A DNA stretch of 64,000 nucleotides from positions 23,436,001 through 23,500,000 of the forward strand of contig OX637293.1 of NCBI GenBank assembly GCA_951799445.1, written 5' to 3'. Below the pieces are notes generated by a model. The model worked only from the letters and a program-made list of their open reading frames with translations. It had not been told where the DNA came from and searched no databases. Of this stretch, positions 21,603 through 33,040 are shown piece after piece (position 1 is the stretch's first letter; each line of letters begins with the position of its first letter). The DNA comes from Pseudisothecium myosuroides (Eukaryota > Streptophyta > Bryopsida > Hypnales > Lembophyllaceae). A program made the translations under genes and the position numbers.

Positions 21603-23218
21603 TTATTCACAATTTTTAATATATGGAGGTGATGTGCGCGCGGTCCACTGTGCCTTCCAAGTAATGGATCTTTTTTGCTAACGTTTCCTAAGTGTCGTGG
21701 ATGGCAGCGAATAATTAGAATGCATGTAATAACTCACAAGGTAACTGCAAGCTCAGGGGTAATGGTAAACTTCTAACTCCCTAACTATCTATCCTATGTC
21801 GAGGGTCGACTGGGTAGTTGGCGTCATTTCTAACGTCCCTAATTACGTAAAAAGGGGAACCCCTATGTTCCTTCCATGAACCTCCAAGGCTATCTTGGGT
21901 TTTTAAAACTCTACCTAGAAGTTCTACTTTTAAAAGCTACCCCTAAAGTTCCAACTTCGGAATGTAACTCTAGATTTTACTTCTTTAACTTGATTCTAAA
22001 TATTAACTACCGACTTTTGCTCTATGTTTTGACTTTTGACTCTAGGTTTCTATTCCTAAATTAACTCTAAGATTTACTCTTGAATTTTAACTCTATGTTT
22101 TAACTTTTAACTCTAAATTTTTACTCCTAAATTAACTCTAAACTCTACCCTTGAATTTTAACTCTAGGTTTTGGACTTTTAACTCTAAATTTTACTTCTA
22201 AAATTAATCCCAAATTTTAACCTCTAGGTTTGGATCTACGTTTTCACTTTGACTCTAGATTTTTTCTACTTCCAACAACTAACTCTAACTTTAACTTCTA
22301 TCTCTAACTTTTAACTTCTACTTTTAACTTTTCACTCTAACTTTTTACTCCCCAATTGACTCTAAAGTTTAACCTTTAAATTTAATCTTAACTTTTGACT
22401 TTTGACTTTTGACTTTCTACTTCCAACTTTAATCCTATCGTTTTAATCCTAGTTTAACTCTAAGTGTTATCTTCCTAAATTTAATTCCAACTTTTAACTC
22501 TAAGGCTTAACTTCTAAACTTACTTCCACAATTTATTCTGAGTTTTGACTTCTAATTTTAACTCTATTTCTAACTCAAAAATCTACTCGTAATTTCTACC
22601 TCCTAAATTTAGTCCAAAATTTTACTTTTTAATTTCTACTTCCCACTCGGATTTTTTACTCCTAATTAACCCTAACTGCCTTTTCTAAACTACCCTAAGG
22701 TTTCACTGGAAATTTTAACCCCCTAAGTTAAACTTCCAAATTAATTCTACTTTTTAACTTCCCAAAGTTAACTCTAGATTTTGACCTTAGAATTTTAACT
22801 TTAAGAAATAAAATGTAAATTGATTCTAATTCTAACCGCTAATTAATCCCTAATTTTAATCTTAAATTCTCTTTCTAATTTAAACCCCTAAGGTCCGTCC
22901 ATGATTCTTTTTGGATGAATTTTACTCAAAATTCCTCCGTCCTACCCCCTACTGCTTAACTTAGCCTAACGCGGTCAATTTACGGTCGAATCTTAATTAT
23001 AAGATGTTTTCAGAAACCTCTATTCTTAATCTATCAACTTTTAAATCTAAACTTCTAATTTACACTAATCTCGGATGCTAATCACGTTCTAAGGGCTGAT
23101 TAGGAAAATAAATGCTAATTGGGGAGAAACATCAAAGATTAAATCAAAAACTCACCTCTTCACTACCGGTTTCGGAAATAACTTCGTCCACGTCCACGTG
23201 TACATCCTCATGCTCCAT
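21603..23218 (-). CDS. L-element two-exon micro-ORF (copy in L3)
   Basis: Exon 1 is 23218-23156, 21 codons, strongly acidic (MEHEDVHVDVDEVISETGSE plus a final E), ending GAG at a GTGAGT donor. Exon 2 is 21677-21603 after an ACGTTAG acceptor: QKRSITWKAQWTARTS and further residues to TAA. The phase is preserved across the predicted intron, giving 45 residues. Exon 1 has diverged greatly from L1 and L2, yet keeps its start, frame and donor. Confidence 0.5.
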
Positions 23219-23824
23219 GATAATCTTTGGTTTTTGTTTGATTTTCCAAGCTCACCGCTTATTTAGAAAATATTACAATTTTTGATGATCTAAACTCTTT
23301 CTTTCTTCTTCTCCCTTCTTTTCTTTCTTCCTCTCTCCTTCTACACTAGTACTATTCCACCTAAGCTTTTATGAGTCTTACACTATGGTCTCAAACTTCA
23401 AGGAGTCTTTTAAGATGCCAACTATCCTCTTACACAATTTTACCTTTGTGTCATCCTAATCCTTCTCTCAACGGTCACCACAAATTCTCAAGATTTTTTC
23501 TTAGATCGACCTACTCTAAGCCTAGGTCACTATTCATCGTCTCTCTCACCTCTCCCCTATTTCATTCGACTTTTCTCTACCCTTCCTCCATTGTGTGTAG
23601 AGTGTTTTGTAGTTGTTGGTGAGGGTGAGACTTCCTTGTGTGCAGGTACGGTGGTGCTCCGCTCTTTTCTCCCTTCTTCCTTTTTGATTTTAGACCCTAA
23701 TCCCTATCCCAATCCCTACTTAGCAATAGGTCAGCCCCCCATTCTCCTTTGTTTTGTTTATCTTGTCTTTGTTTTGTTCTGGTGTAAAAGAAACCAAAAA
23801 TCAGAAAAAAGGAGTCCAAAATTG

Positions 23825-24145
23825 GGGACCGAACTGGGGCCCCAGCTGCCTGCCGAACCAAGCCTGGCCTCCCGGCTGGCTGGCTAGCTGCTGGGGGGTC
23901 GGGTTCAACAAAAAAAAAAAAAAAAAAATTTATTTAATTGTTTTTTTTTTATTTCTGATGATGTGATCTGGTCTGATTTGGTTCTCGACTTGATCTGGTC
24001 TGTTTGGCTCTCGACTTGATCTGGTCTGTTTGGCTCTCGACTTGATCTGGTCTGTTTGGCTCTCGACTTGATCTGGTCTGTTTGGCTCTCGACTTGATCT
24101 GGTCTGTTTGGTTCTTGACTGATCTGGTCTGTTTGGTTCTGGACC
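23825..24145. repeat. Minisatellite of L3
   Basis: A GC-rich stretch (GCTGCCTGCCGAACC) and an A/T run are followed by about six units of roughly 26 bp containing GATCTGGTCTGTTTGG(C/T)TC. The unit differs from those of other L copies but shares the CTGGT core. Confidence 0.75.
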
Positions 24146-26884
24146 TTGACTACTAACTAAAGGGAAAACTGGATTTTTGGCAAACTGGATTTTTGGTGAA
24201 CTAAGGGAAAAAACTTGGGGAAAATAAAACTTGGGAAAAATAGGACTTGAGGGAAATAGAACTTGGGAAAAATAAGACTTGGCAAAAATAGAACTTGGGG
24301 AAAATAGAACTTGGGGAACAACTAGACTCACTAAACACTTGGGGAGCAACTTAGACACACTAAAACTTGGGGAATACTCAAACTCACTAAATACTTGGGG
24401 AACAACTAGACTAAGAAAACTTTGGGATTAATAAAACTTCACTAAATGCAAAGGAACCTACATATCTTGGAAGCTAAACTCTAGAGGTTTCCACAAAGGT
24501 CTTGGAAACTAGACTTTGGAACTAAACACGGGGGAGGTGCAAAGCTTTGCCGTTAGATTGGTTTTAACACCAACTTTAGGACTTCTTGACACCTCGGGGG
24601 TTCAAAGCTCCGCCGTCTACACTTTTAACACACGCTTTAGGACTTCAACTTTGTCACTAGTTCAAAGCTTCGCCATCCCGGAGGGAGGTCCACTCAACAA
24701 GGAGAAGATTAGAAGAGGGTTTGGGATAACTTTAGAAAACATGCACAAAGGAGGTTCAAAGCTTCGCCGTCCCAGAGGGGGGTCCACTCAACAAGGAGAA
24801 GGTTAGAAGAGGGTGTAAGAAAAACACAAAGAGAAAACACACAAGTTAGACCACGTGGCAACACAAAGCTCACACGCTAAAGGCCCCCCAAAGCGGCATC
24901 GCCAAGGTACGGTGGGGGGTGACTTTAGGATTAGTGCAAGATACAAAAAAGACTCTTAAACTTCACAAGTTAGACCACAACACGTACAAGAGGGAGAGAG
25001 AGGCTCTCCACTTACAACAAGGTACCAAAAACTTCACAAAAGAATACACAAAGCAAGGTAGAAGGACCCCCGAGGACCTTCAAAGCTTGAAAATAAGCAA
25101 CAATGGAGCCAAAAATGCTCTGAAAACACCGTAGAGGTTTTTGGCTTCAAACGCCAAAATATCCAAAATAACTTGAACCCATGGACCCAAAACAAGAATT
25201 GGGGGTCTTCTAGAGAGAGAAATGGGGCCCTTATATAGGTTTCCAAGGGCTCACCCCTCCCTCTAGAGTTCTAAGTAACCTTATCAACGAGGATTTTCAT
25301 CCTCATCCTCAAAGATTTTCATCCTACATCCTAAAAATCTACTTCTACCATCTATGCTGGACCAACATCCTAACTTTTGGAGATTAGTTCCAATCACCAA
25401 ACGGATTGCGCCGTTGGATCCAGAACGCCGCGTTTAATCCTAGATCCCTCTACCCCCCGTACCGAGGCCAAAAATCCATCGTAGGCTAATTTAGTTTAAA
25501 AACCAAATCGTGGTAAAATCCTAGATCTTGGGGGTCTCCTATTTTGAGAAATGTGAATAGCCTAGGGTCTCCGGTAGGTGCGAGAGAGTCGGGAAGGACT
25601 TTTGGTTGACTTTGTTTTGCCATCGTATGGTCCCGGAATGCCGGTCAACGCGGCGGGGACCCCGCCACGTGGTTAATTTCCGAGGAATCTCGCCGGTTCG
25701 GATACTTGCCGCTATCGGAATGTCGTGAAACTTCACGGAGCGCATTATTAACATAAAACAAGCTAGTCTAATTTTTAGTGAGATTTTATTGTAACCTGGA
25801 TAATTTCCATGAAATTCCCGTTGGAGGTTAGAAGGATTGACCACCTGGAAAAGGTTCTTCTGCAAGTCGAAAGATGCCGGGATTTTTCACGTGACCTCTC
25901 AGAGAGTCGCATGAAAGACGTGCGGGTGTGTTTCCGTACCTGGCACGATTGGTCAATGGAGATTTAAAACTGGCCATCTCCTCGAATTAGCGACGGTGCG
26001 GGAATCTTCTGCAGGTGGAAGAATCTTAGCGAACCAATTTCGCCAATGGACTCCTGACATGGGATTCACCCTAGAACACCATCCTTGGGCTGTAGATTCC
26101 TCCACGGGCCCGGTCTTGCGTGAGTGGCTCCTGCATGCTAACAATCGGGATTTCGGGAATTCGTCGATCTAATGGGGAATTCTAAATCTAACTCTAGGAC
26201 CCGACCTAGTGGCCTCGTTGTGAGTCCCTTGGACCGACCTAGCCCTGAATCGCCACATTCATGGTGGAATTCAGCCCTTTTGGGGCTGTGTGACTTAATT
26301 CCTCCCAATCTAACCTTTTCGTTATTTCTATATTATTTTTAGGCAAGGTTTGGGGGATTCTAAGTAAAAACACAAATCTAGACCAAATACTATAGTGGGT
26401 ATGACACAACCCTATTTTGGTTCTACACTCTTTTTATGGGTTTTTGTATACTTTTATCAACTTTAAATTGCAAATTTCCAAAAAAATAATTCTACGAGTC
26501 CCAAGTGACAAATTGGGAGCTCACACCCCCCTAGGGTCGTGACGTTCTAACGGGTTGGGTCCTTCTTTGAAGTTGGTTAGTGACGTGTGGCTTCCCCCTT
26601 AGACGGCGAAGCTTTGATTCCACTGGTACCTAAGTCTTAGAGAAAGTGTTAAAAACCCGGTTAGACGGCGAAGCTTCGAACTACCTCGTGTTCTCAAAGT
26701 CTTAGAATTGGTGTTAAAACCAACTCAACGGCGAAGCTTTGACCCCCTCCGGAAGTACCGTACAAGGTTTAGTTTCCAAAACCTCTTGGAACTAATTCAA
26801 GGTTTAGCCTCCAAAATCCCCCTACGGACTTAGATCGAGTCACTTGTGATCGAGTTTAACTTTGCCTTGTGGGGAGCCCGGCTA

Positions 26885-27065
26885 GCACGCCTGGGCCCTC
26901 CCTAAAATCCCAGCCAACCAAGGCCCCAACCAGCCAAGGCCCCAACCAGCCAAATCCTATCCGGCCAAGCCCCAGCTAGCCAGGCCACCGCAGCGCCGGA
27001 CCACCGCAGCAGCCAGCCACCGCAGCACTAGTACCGTAGCAGCCAACCACCGCAGCACCAGGCCG
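26885..27065. repeat. Minisatellite of L2
   Basis: The first half repeats AACCAGCCAAGGCCCC, the second ACCGCAGCAGCCAGCC-like units. It lies at the position occupied by other minisatellites in the sister L elements. Confidence 0.7.
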
Positions 27066-27786
27066 TGGCCAAAATTTTGGTCTTCTCGTTCTTTCTTTTT
27101 TTTGTCCGTTTTTTTTGGCAATCTAGGCTCTAGGGAAGGAAAAAAAAAAAAAAAAAGTGACAAAGAAAGAGGGGAGTCAAGGCCAGAATCTGATTAGTAG
27201 AAGTAGAAATTAGCATAGAAGAAGTAGAAATTAGCCTAGTAGAAGTAGAAATTAGCAAAGTAGAAGGATGGAAGCAAAATAGTAGAGGTAAGGGTTGGGC
27301 AAACGGACGTGTAAGCTAAGATCTTGTAGGGTTAGGGAAGAACTCGTGTTAAAGCACCAAGTAACCTGCAAACTCACACAATCACTCCACGCACAACTCA
27401 CCCAAGCTCTCCACACACCATAATCAAAAACCTTGAGCATTACGAACAAGGAGGAAGACGAAATAGGAGAGAAGCATGCTAGTGGATGGATTAGGGGAAA
27501 TCTCAACTAACAAATTTAAGCCATTGGGAGAGTAAGCATAAGAGTAAAAAAGAGCGTGCCCTTGGGCATAAGAGAAAGGTCAACCACGTAAGCACTTGGG
27601 AAGGCCAAGGTGTAAGAGGTGTAAGAACGAAGTCAACATGTAAGAACTTTGGAAGACAAGTTGGTTGGTGTAAGAAGAGGTGAAAAGAAGGAGAAGCAAG
27701 AAATCTCACCGCATCTACCATTTCGTTCTCAAATCTTCCCCGATTCAAGAATCACTCAAGGAGCCAAGGATCCAAGCGGAAGGGAC

Positions 27787-28956
27787 ATGGCCGAGGGGGG
27801 GAACCTCGACCGTTTGATCCAAGACCTCCAATATGAGGTGGGCCCCTAAAAACCCCACTTTTCCATGTTTAACTTTCTTTTATCAAGATAATTAGAAGGA
27901 GGCCGAGAGCTAGAGTAGGGAAGAACCAAAGTCAGGGTTAAACTAAGCTTAGAACATTGTATAAGAAGTTCCCGGGATTCCAAAAAGTCATCATTCATCC
28001 AAATCCGAGCTAAAACGAAGGAGTTATAGGCGGATGAAGTTAGGGAGTCATGTTGGATGAAACTTAGCAAAATTCATCCAAGAGGAACAAGGAATAGTAT
28101 TTGAAAAGATAAAGTGATTAGGAACCCAACCGCAAAATTAGAAGTTAGTTTTGGAATTAGGGCTAGCCGTAATTAGCGGATGAAGTTTGAAGGACCGATT
28201 AGCGGTCAAACTTCATCCATGGATAACTTTTGATAGGAAAACCCAAATCTAATGTGATTAGTCAAAATAGGAAGCTACAATCAAGATCTCCTCGGAACAA
28301 GTCTTAAGTTCTACGATTAGTACATTGGTAACCACACTTAAGATCCTTAAGTAAGATTAGAAGGCGGATTAGGGGCTTTTAAGATTAAGGTTAGGTTAAG
28401 TATAGATTTAGAACATCTTAGAACAAGTTTAGGGGGACCCAAAACTAAACCCAGCTTAAGGAAATACCTAAACCCCAAGCAGTTAAGAAGGGATGAAGTC
28501 CGGAACAAGTAATGGATGAACCCTAGAAGATTTCATCCATCTGAGTCAAAACTTGATGATTAGGTTAACCTTAGAGGATCAGGCCCATAGCCCAAATCCC
28601 AAGTCAAATCAAAATCCGTAATCCATAGAAAAGCATGGATGAAGTTTGAGGAACCGAGTAGCGGTCAAACTTCATCCGTCCATAACTTCCTCTAGGAGAG
28701 TCCAAATCAAACAAGCTTTATACTTTTAGAAATGGCATAAGTTACTCTTTCATTTATAATAGATAAGTTTAGACCAGAATTCACTCCTCTCCCAAACCAC
28801 TAAGCCTTCGTAGGCTTTGATCCAGATTTAGTAGTCATAGCAATTCCAATTAGGGTTTTGTTTTGTTTTCTTCATTATCCAAATTAGCGAGTCTTAGGAG
28901 CATAGAAAAGATTCATTGCTTGGAAGGCACAATGGATTGGCGCTAGACACCCATAG
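27787..28956 (+). CDS. L-element two-exon micro-ORF (copy in L2)
   Basis: Exon 1 is 27787-27837 (MAEGGNLDRLIQDLQYE) ending GAG at GTGGGC. Exon 2 is 28906-28956 after a CATAG acceptor: KRFIAWKAQWIGARHP then TAG. The exon 1 peptide is identical to that of L1 although the surrounding DNA differs at many sites. That fits either recent common origin or constraint. Confidence 0.5.
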
Positions 28957-29055
28957 ATTGAGTCAAAACGGTTAATTACCGAGAGCCTGGTTGTACTCGC
29001 TTCTTTACCAAGGGTGGGTAAACAAGCGCTCACACCTATCCAAGCTACTGACCCC

Positions 29056-29742
29056 ATGGACATTTTCAACTTCAATGAAGGAATAAGCCCTGTGGAGAAT
29101 GCTGCGGTGACCGTGAATAATGTTTCAGATGCTACTAGGGGTGGTAGACCCCCTCAACTCCCTCGTCCTGGTCCTCATCCAGTGGGCTAGTATAGGTTGC
29201 CACGTCCCGTTTCTCGTAGAGGGAGGGCCACAGGTGCTCCGTCATCATCAAGGGCGCCAAAACGTCCTCTACAGGGAATTGGAGTACGACGTCCTGATGA
29301 GGTGATAGCGCCGTTCCTAGAGACGTACACTCCGGGCCCCACCTTATCAACCCCAGCGTTTGTTGTTCCTAGAGTTCGAAAGGGCCCAGCTATAAACTCT
29401 GATGCAGAGGATCCTGCTGCGAAGCGACACAAGAAAATAGTGAGCAGAAGGAATAAAAAAGGTGGAACCACTAAGCTCCGAAATGAAAATTCAGAAGTTG
29501 AGGCTCCACGAACATCGATTCATGGTGATGAAGAAGGGGCACTCGGTAGTGCAGAAGATGAAGACGAAGAAGAGGACGAATACGAGTTTGACACCGACTG
29601 TGATGAAGCACCAGCAGATGAGGATGTGCGCATTCCGGATGCTTGTTTGGTAGGACCTGCTACCCACGAACGCCGTAGATCAAATCGTTTGAATAATGCA
29701 GGGGAAGCAACAGTAGGTGTTGAAGGAAATTCAAGCACTTGA
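29056..29742 (+). pseudogene. Acidic C-terminal region of a hAT-like protein, one TAG
   Basis: The frame from ATG 29056 (MDIFNFNEGISPVENAA) to TGA 29742 is open except for TAG at 29188-29190. The product has basic patches (AAKRHKKIVSRRNKKGG), a strongly acidic run (EDEDEEEDEYEFDTDCDE) and RRRSNRLNN near the end. This composition resembles the C-terminal extension of the hAT transposase at 1542-6300, and a GC-rich array follows as in that element. L2 abuts its 5' side, so an upstream part may have been separated. It has no catalytic motif, so the hAT link is an inference. Confidence 0.4.
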
Positions 29743-30070
29743 AAGGAAGATCTAGCAGGAAGAACAAGAGTGCTTTAGATAACCAATCTGCATTTTATGG
29801 AAGTATGTGTTCATTGTATTGTGTGGTTTGCAATGCACAAAATCTATAAACATTTTTGGTTTTCATGAAGAATTGTGCATTTGTAGTTTTGTACTCGTGT
29901 TGACTTTGTGATGTATTTTCAATCCGTTGGTCAATTGTAACTGGCAGCATATGCTTAATATTTCTTAAAGGATAAGATTAATTGAAAGTGCCACAAACTT
30001 TTATTATCAACTAATTTCATCCTAATTCCATGAAAAAAGAACCCTTAAACCCTTAAAACATAAAGCTATT
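29743..30070. other. AT-rich spacer downstream of the acidic ORF
   Basis: I see no gene. It looks like the 3' untranslated region of the preceding ORF (for example ttgtattgtgtggtttgc, tgaagaattgtgcatttgtag). Confidence 0.3.
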
Positions 30071-30074
30071 TCAA

Positions 30075-30745
30075 AGTCCGCGCACCAGCTCAGCAGAGTC
30101 CACGCCCGAGCCTAGTAGAGTCCACGCCTAGACATACTAAGTTCGCGCCCAGACGCTGCACGTTTCAGCCTGTCAGAGTCCGCGCCCGGACAACAATATT
30201 TCCGCCCGAACCATTAAATCCCCGCCCCGACATTTGACGTTGCCGGCGCTCAGAGTCCGCGCCCATGATTATGCGTTTCCGCCCAACCAAACACGTCCAC
30301 GCCCCGGCACTGTACGTCCTCGCCCGTCTGAGTCTATGCCCATACAGCAGAGTTCCTGCCTGCACTTTAACGTCCGCGCCCAGGAACTTACCGTCCGCGC
30401 CCGTCTGAGTCCACGCCCGTACAGCAGAGTTCCCGCCCGTACTTTAACGTCCGCGCCCTGGCCTGTTCAGTATCCGCCCACCTGAGTTCACGCCAAGACA
30501 AGGACGTTTCCGCCCCCCCTTGCATCCGCACCCCTAGCGTCCGCGCCCGATTCCAGCATGGAATTCCACGTCTTCAGACACCACGCCACGTCACGCCGTA
30601 AAGGTAAATTAGGGTAATTTTTTTTACTTGCCAAAAAATTTCAGCCCGCTGAAATTTGAAGTCGTCCGGACCGTCCGGTTGTCCCGTCCGGGCCGCCCGT
30701 CCGTCCAGGACGTCCAGTGACCCTGCCTCGCCCGATGTAACAACC
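30075..30745. repeat. GTCCGCGCCC-type array
   Basis: About 25 irregular units of 15-30 bp are built on GTCCGCGCCC, GTCCACGCCC and TTCCGCCC. They pass into CCGTCCGG and GTCCGTCC words at 30660-30730. The last part resembles the GGACGG arrays of the hAT at 734-8843, so it may be a hAT subterminal array. Confidence 0.6.
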
Positions 30746-31308
30746 CTGTAGTACACACATAAGCAATGAAGAAGGGAATAGGAAACTTTACCAGCAAACG
30801 AGGGTTAGTTTTGCGGTGCCAATGTAGGACAATAAAAACGCCGCTCCAATGCCCCGCAACAGCAAACAATATCGGCATTAGGAGCAAATCACAAAGCCTA
30901 AGAACGGAAATAAGCAACAACAAAAAGGAAATACAAGAAAAACACAAGCAACGCAAACGAGAAATCACCGCAATAAGGATCGCTACGATAGAATGGAGCG
31001 AGCAGAACAGACCGGAAGCGAAAGGAGCGAGGAGCGATCAAGAAAACAAACGAGCAGCCAGCAGCGAGCAGATCAGACCGCAAGCGAAAGGAGCGAGAAG
31101 GAGGTGCGATCAAGAAAACGGCGAGAGCAGGTCGCAACATCTGCGAAAGGACGGAGCGTAGGGAGTGTTAAGAAGACTCTCGAACGCGGCAAAACCTAAA
31201 TTCAAAAACATTGAATGGGCGAGAAGGAGTGGCGGAAAGGAAGAAAAACCTAATTTTTTTTCGGGCAAAAAATCGAGCAAGCAGGGCTACGCAAGTGCTT
31301 AAAGCAGC
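30746..31308. other. Gap with GAGCGA-rich repeats
   Basis: Loose direct repeats around AGCGAAAGGAGCGAG occur at 31015-31100. Opposite-strand frames here are low-complexity. On the minus strand the stretch near 31200-31250 resembles a plant 5' untranslated leader (TAGGTTTTTCTTCC, CTTCTCGCCC), but I cannot tie it to a gene. Confidence 0.25.
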
Positions 31309-31411
31309 GGGAGGCATGGTCCTGCGGGCGTTTCAGCCTGGGATGGCACCCGCCCTTGACCTCGAGGCAGGTGCCATCCCAGGCTGAAACGCCCTCGGGA
31401 CCATGCCTCCC
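31309..31411. repeat. 103-bp near-perfect hairpin
   Basis: The arms of 42 bp (starting GGGAGGCATGGTCC and ending GGACCATGCCTCCC) differ at only two positions and enclose a short GC-rich loop around CGCCCTTGACCTCGAGGCA. It could be a foldback MITE or the precursor of a small RNA. I see no clear target duplication. Confidence 0.65.
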
Positions 31412-32205
31412 ACTATACCTTACTTCTTGATTTTCTCTGTTACAGAGACCTCCACAAAACGTACATTTCAATCCCAAAATGCATGACATTCTTGAACTGC
31501 TTGCCAAAAGACCCTTTGCTTGTTGCATCTTATAATCCTAATTTTGGTTAAACTACACAGTCTCTCCAATTGAAGAAATATGAACAATTGAGTTAAAGGA
31601 AGCCTTGTCATCCATGGAAAGCCACAACCATACAAGTGACAACATCTCATTCACTCTTGACCAAATCATGAAACCTGGACCATGGCTTTTTTATTGGGCT
31701 TTTTTGTGCTAGATTGCACCAGAAAAAATTAATTTGGTTAAAAAATAGCAACAAATTGTAAAGTTTTTTGTTAGAAAACTTTGAATTAAAAAGAATCTTG
31801 GAAGAAATCCTCAAATTGTGGATTAAAATAGAATTATGGACATGTGATATGTGCTAATGTGATACTTAGTATTTTTTATCCAATATGTGGATGAATGTTG
31901 AAATTTGGAGCACAACTAAAACATTTTACACCGCCACTTTGGCGCTTCATAAATTTTTTTTTAAAAAAGCCCTGATCACAACCCATCTCATCATCACTTC
32001 AAAAGTTCTTGAATGAATGATTCCCCCAAATCATTTCACAGTGCTACCTAGGTACCCGAGTCTTGTAACTCATATCAAGATATAGTATTGGTATCTGGGT
32101 ACTTTGGATACTTGGAGTGCATGGCCAGGAAGAAGCAATTTTTTCAACTGTGTGTTTTGCACAACTTTATGAAGTCTTACTTGTAATTTAAATAGGAAGT
32201 ATGCT
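31412..32205. other. AT-rich spacer before the P450 relic
   Basis: I see no supported feature. It may contain introns or decayed upstream exons of the P450 gene; no heme-domain motif is visible. Confidence 0.25.
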
Positions 32206-33040
32206 CAAAGTCAATAGAGGTGTGAAGGTTATTGCCTTAGGCATTTAGTTTTGTCTTTGTTTAAATATCTTTTGGTTTTTGAATATGTTTGCCTTCCGCA
32301 ATGGTTCTTATGTATGGCCATCATCAACTTCTATTCATTATAATCCAAAATACTATCCAAATCCTTGGGAGTTTGATCCATCTAGATTTGTTGTATGTGC
32401 ACCATATTTTTACTATCCAAGAATGCAATTAGTTTTTTGCATCCTAAGTCAACTAGACCTATTTTGATTTGAGATTGTTCTTTTATGAAGCTTATACTTG
32501 TGAAAATCATGTAATGTTCCAACTAGGTGGTTCACACAACTTGGCTAGAATTGGTGGCATTAGTGTCTAATGACCAAGTTGGTGTATACACTTTGGTGGA
32601 AAGAAGGCATGATGTCCACTAATGTTTTTGTGGGTTCATTATGTTAAAACTCACTTTCCTTTGTAGAGTCAATTTTAATGTAGTGCAAAAGTTGCTTGTA
32701 TATAAATTCTATTCAATTTTATGCAAATGGTGTTATAAGTTGTCTTTATGTTTGAAATTAACAAGCTATTTGCAATTACAACCATATTCAGCAATGCCAT
32801 AGGAGTTTATTTTCAAATTTCCTTAGTTTTGTTTGTTCCCAATTTTCTTAGATACTGTGGAAGAAATGTTTTGTTGAGTCTAGCTTTGGACTGTTGGAAT
32901 TTTCTATAAGAGAAGCCTAATCCAAATGCTTTCCTTCCTTTTGGCCAAGGTCCACATTTGTACTTTGAAAGTGAATGTGCACTGACTAAGACAATGTTCA
33001 TCATCCATCACCTGTTTACAAATTATAGGTTAGAGAACAA
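32206..33040 (+). pseudogene. Cytochrome P450 fragment, heme cysteine lost
   Basis: A first block (32203-32256) reads NRGVKVIALGI then TAG, matching the PKGWKV region of plant P450s of the CYP85 clan. The next (about 32325-32386) reads SIHYNPKYYPNPWEFDPSRF, the classic PERF-region motif. After about 510 bp with a plausible intron (GTATGT donor near 32393, ...ATAAGAG acceptor near 32910) comes FLPFGQGPHLYFESECA and TMFIIHHLFTNYR. The heme-binding motif should be FGxGxHxCPGNELA. Here the heme-ligand cysteine is tyrosine (TAC) and the following PGN is lost, so the protein could not bind heme. A monooxygenase by family; dead here. Confidence 0.7.

Larger units (their letters stand above)
21543..26525 (-). 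mobile_element. L element L3, nested in L2
   Basis: L3 starts TGTGGATGCTAGATTACCCACC at 21543 and ends AATTGGGAGCTCACA at 26525 (about 5.0 kb). Flanks GGAAT and CCCCC do not match, so the junctions may have been reshaped after insertion. It contains the micro-ORF, a 26-bp minisatellite, four copies of the AAGCTTCGCCGT motif (24541-24770), a TATATAA box at 25231-25237 and the conserved TCACTAAAAATTAGA block near 25770-25780. Long CT/TAACT-rich non-coding DNA fills 21880-22900. Confidence 0.65.
19777..29034 (+). mobile_element. L element L2 (inverted), split by L3
   Basis: L2 starts TGTGAGCTCCCAACTCGTCAC at 19777 and ends AAACAAGCGCTCACA at 29034. L3 occupies 21543-26525, leaving about 4.3 kb of L2. 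Flanks are CCATA and CCTAT, not a clear duplication. L2 carries a TATAAAAG box at 21055, three inverted copies of the AAGCTTCGCCG motif (26600-26750), a CAGCC-rich minisatellite and the two-exon micro-ORF. Its last 1.8 kb is the inverted near-copy of 10708-12480. Confidence 0.65.

Noticed and set aside
23930..24358. ORF coding for repeated NRPDQVESQ-type peptides
   Set aside because: It is the minus-strand translation of the L3 minisatellite. Other L copies have different repeats there, so no protein is conserved.
10708..29034. The 10.7-12.5 kb and 27.2-29.0 kb similarity as a long genomic palindrome
   Set aside because: Both are copies of family L in opposite orientation; the similarity ends with the element.
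30766..31161. Lysine/glutamate-rich 131-codon ORF
   Set aside because: It has low complexity over GAGCGA repeats, is open on both strands and shows no domain.
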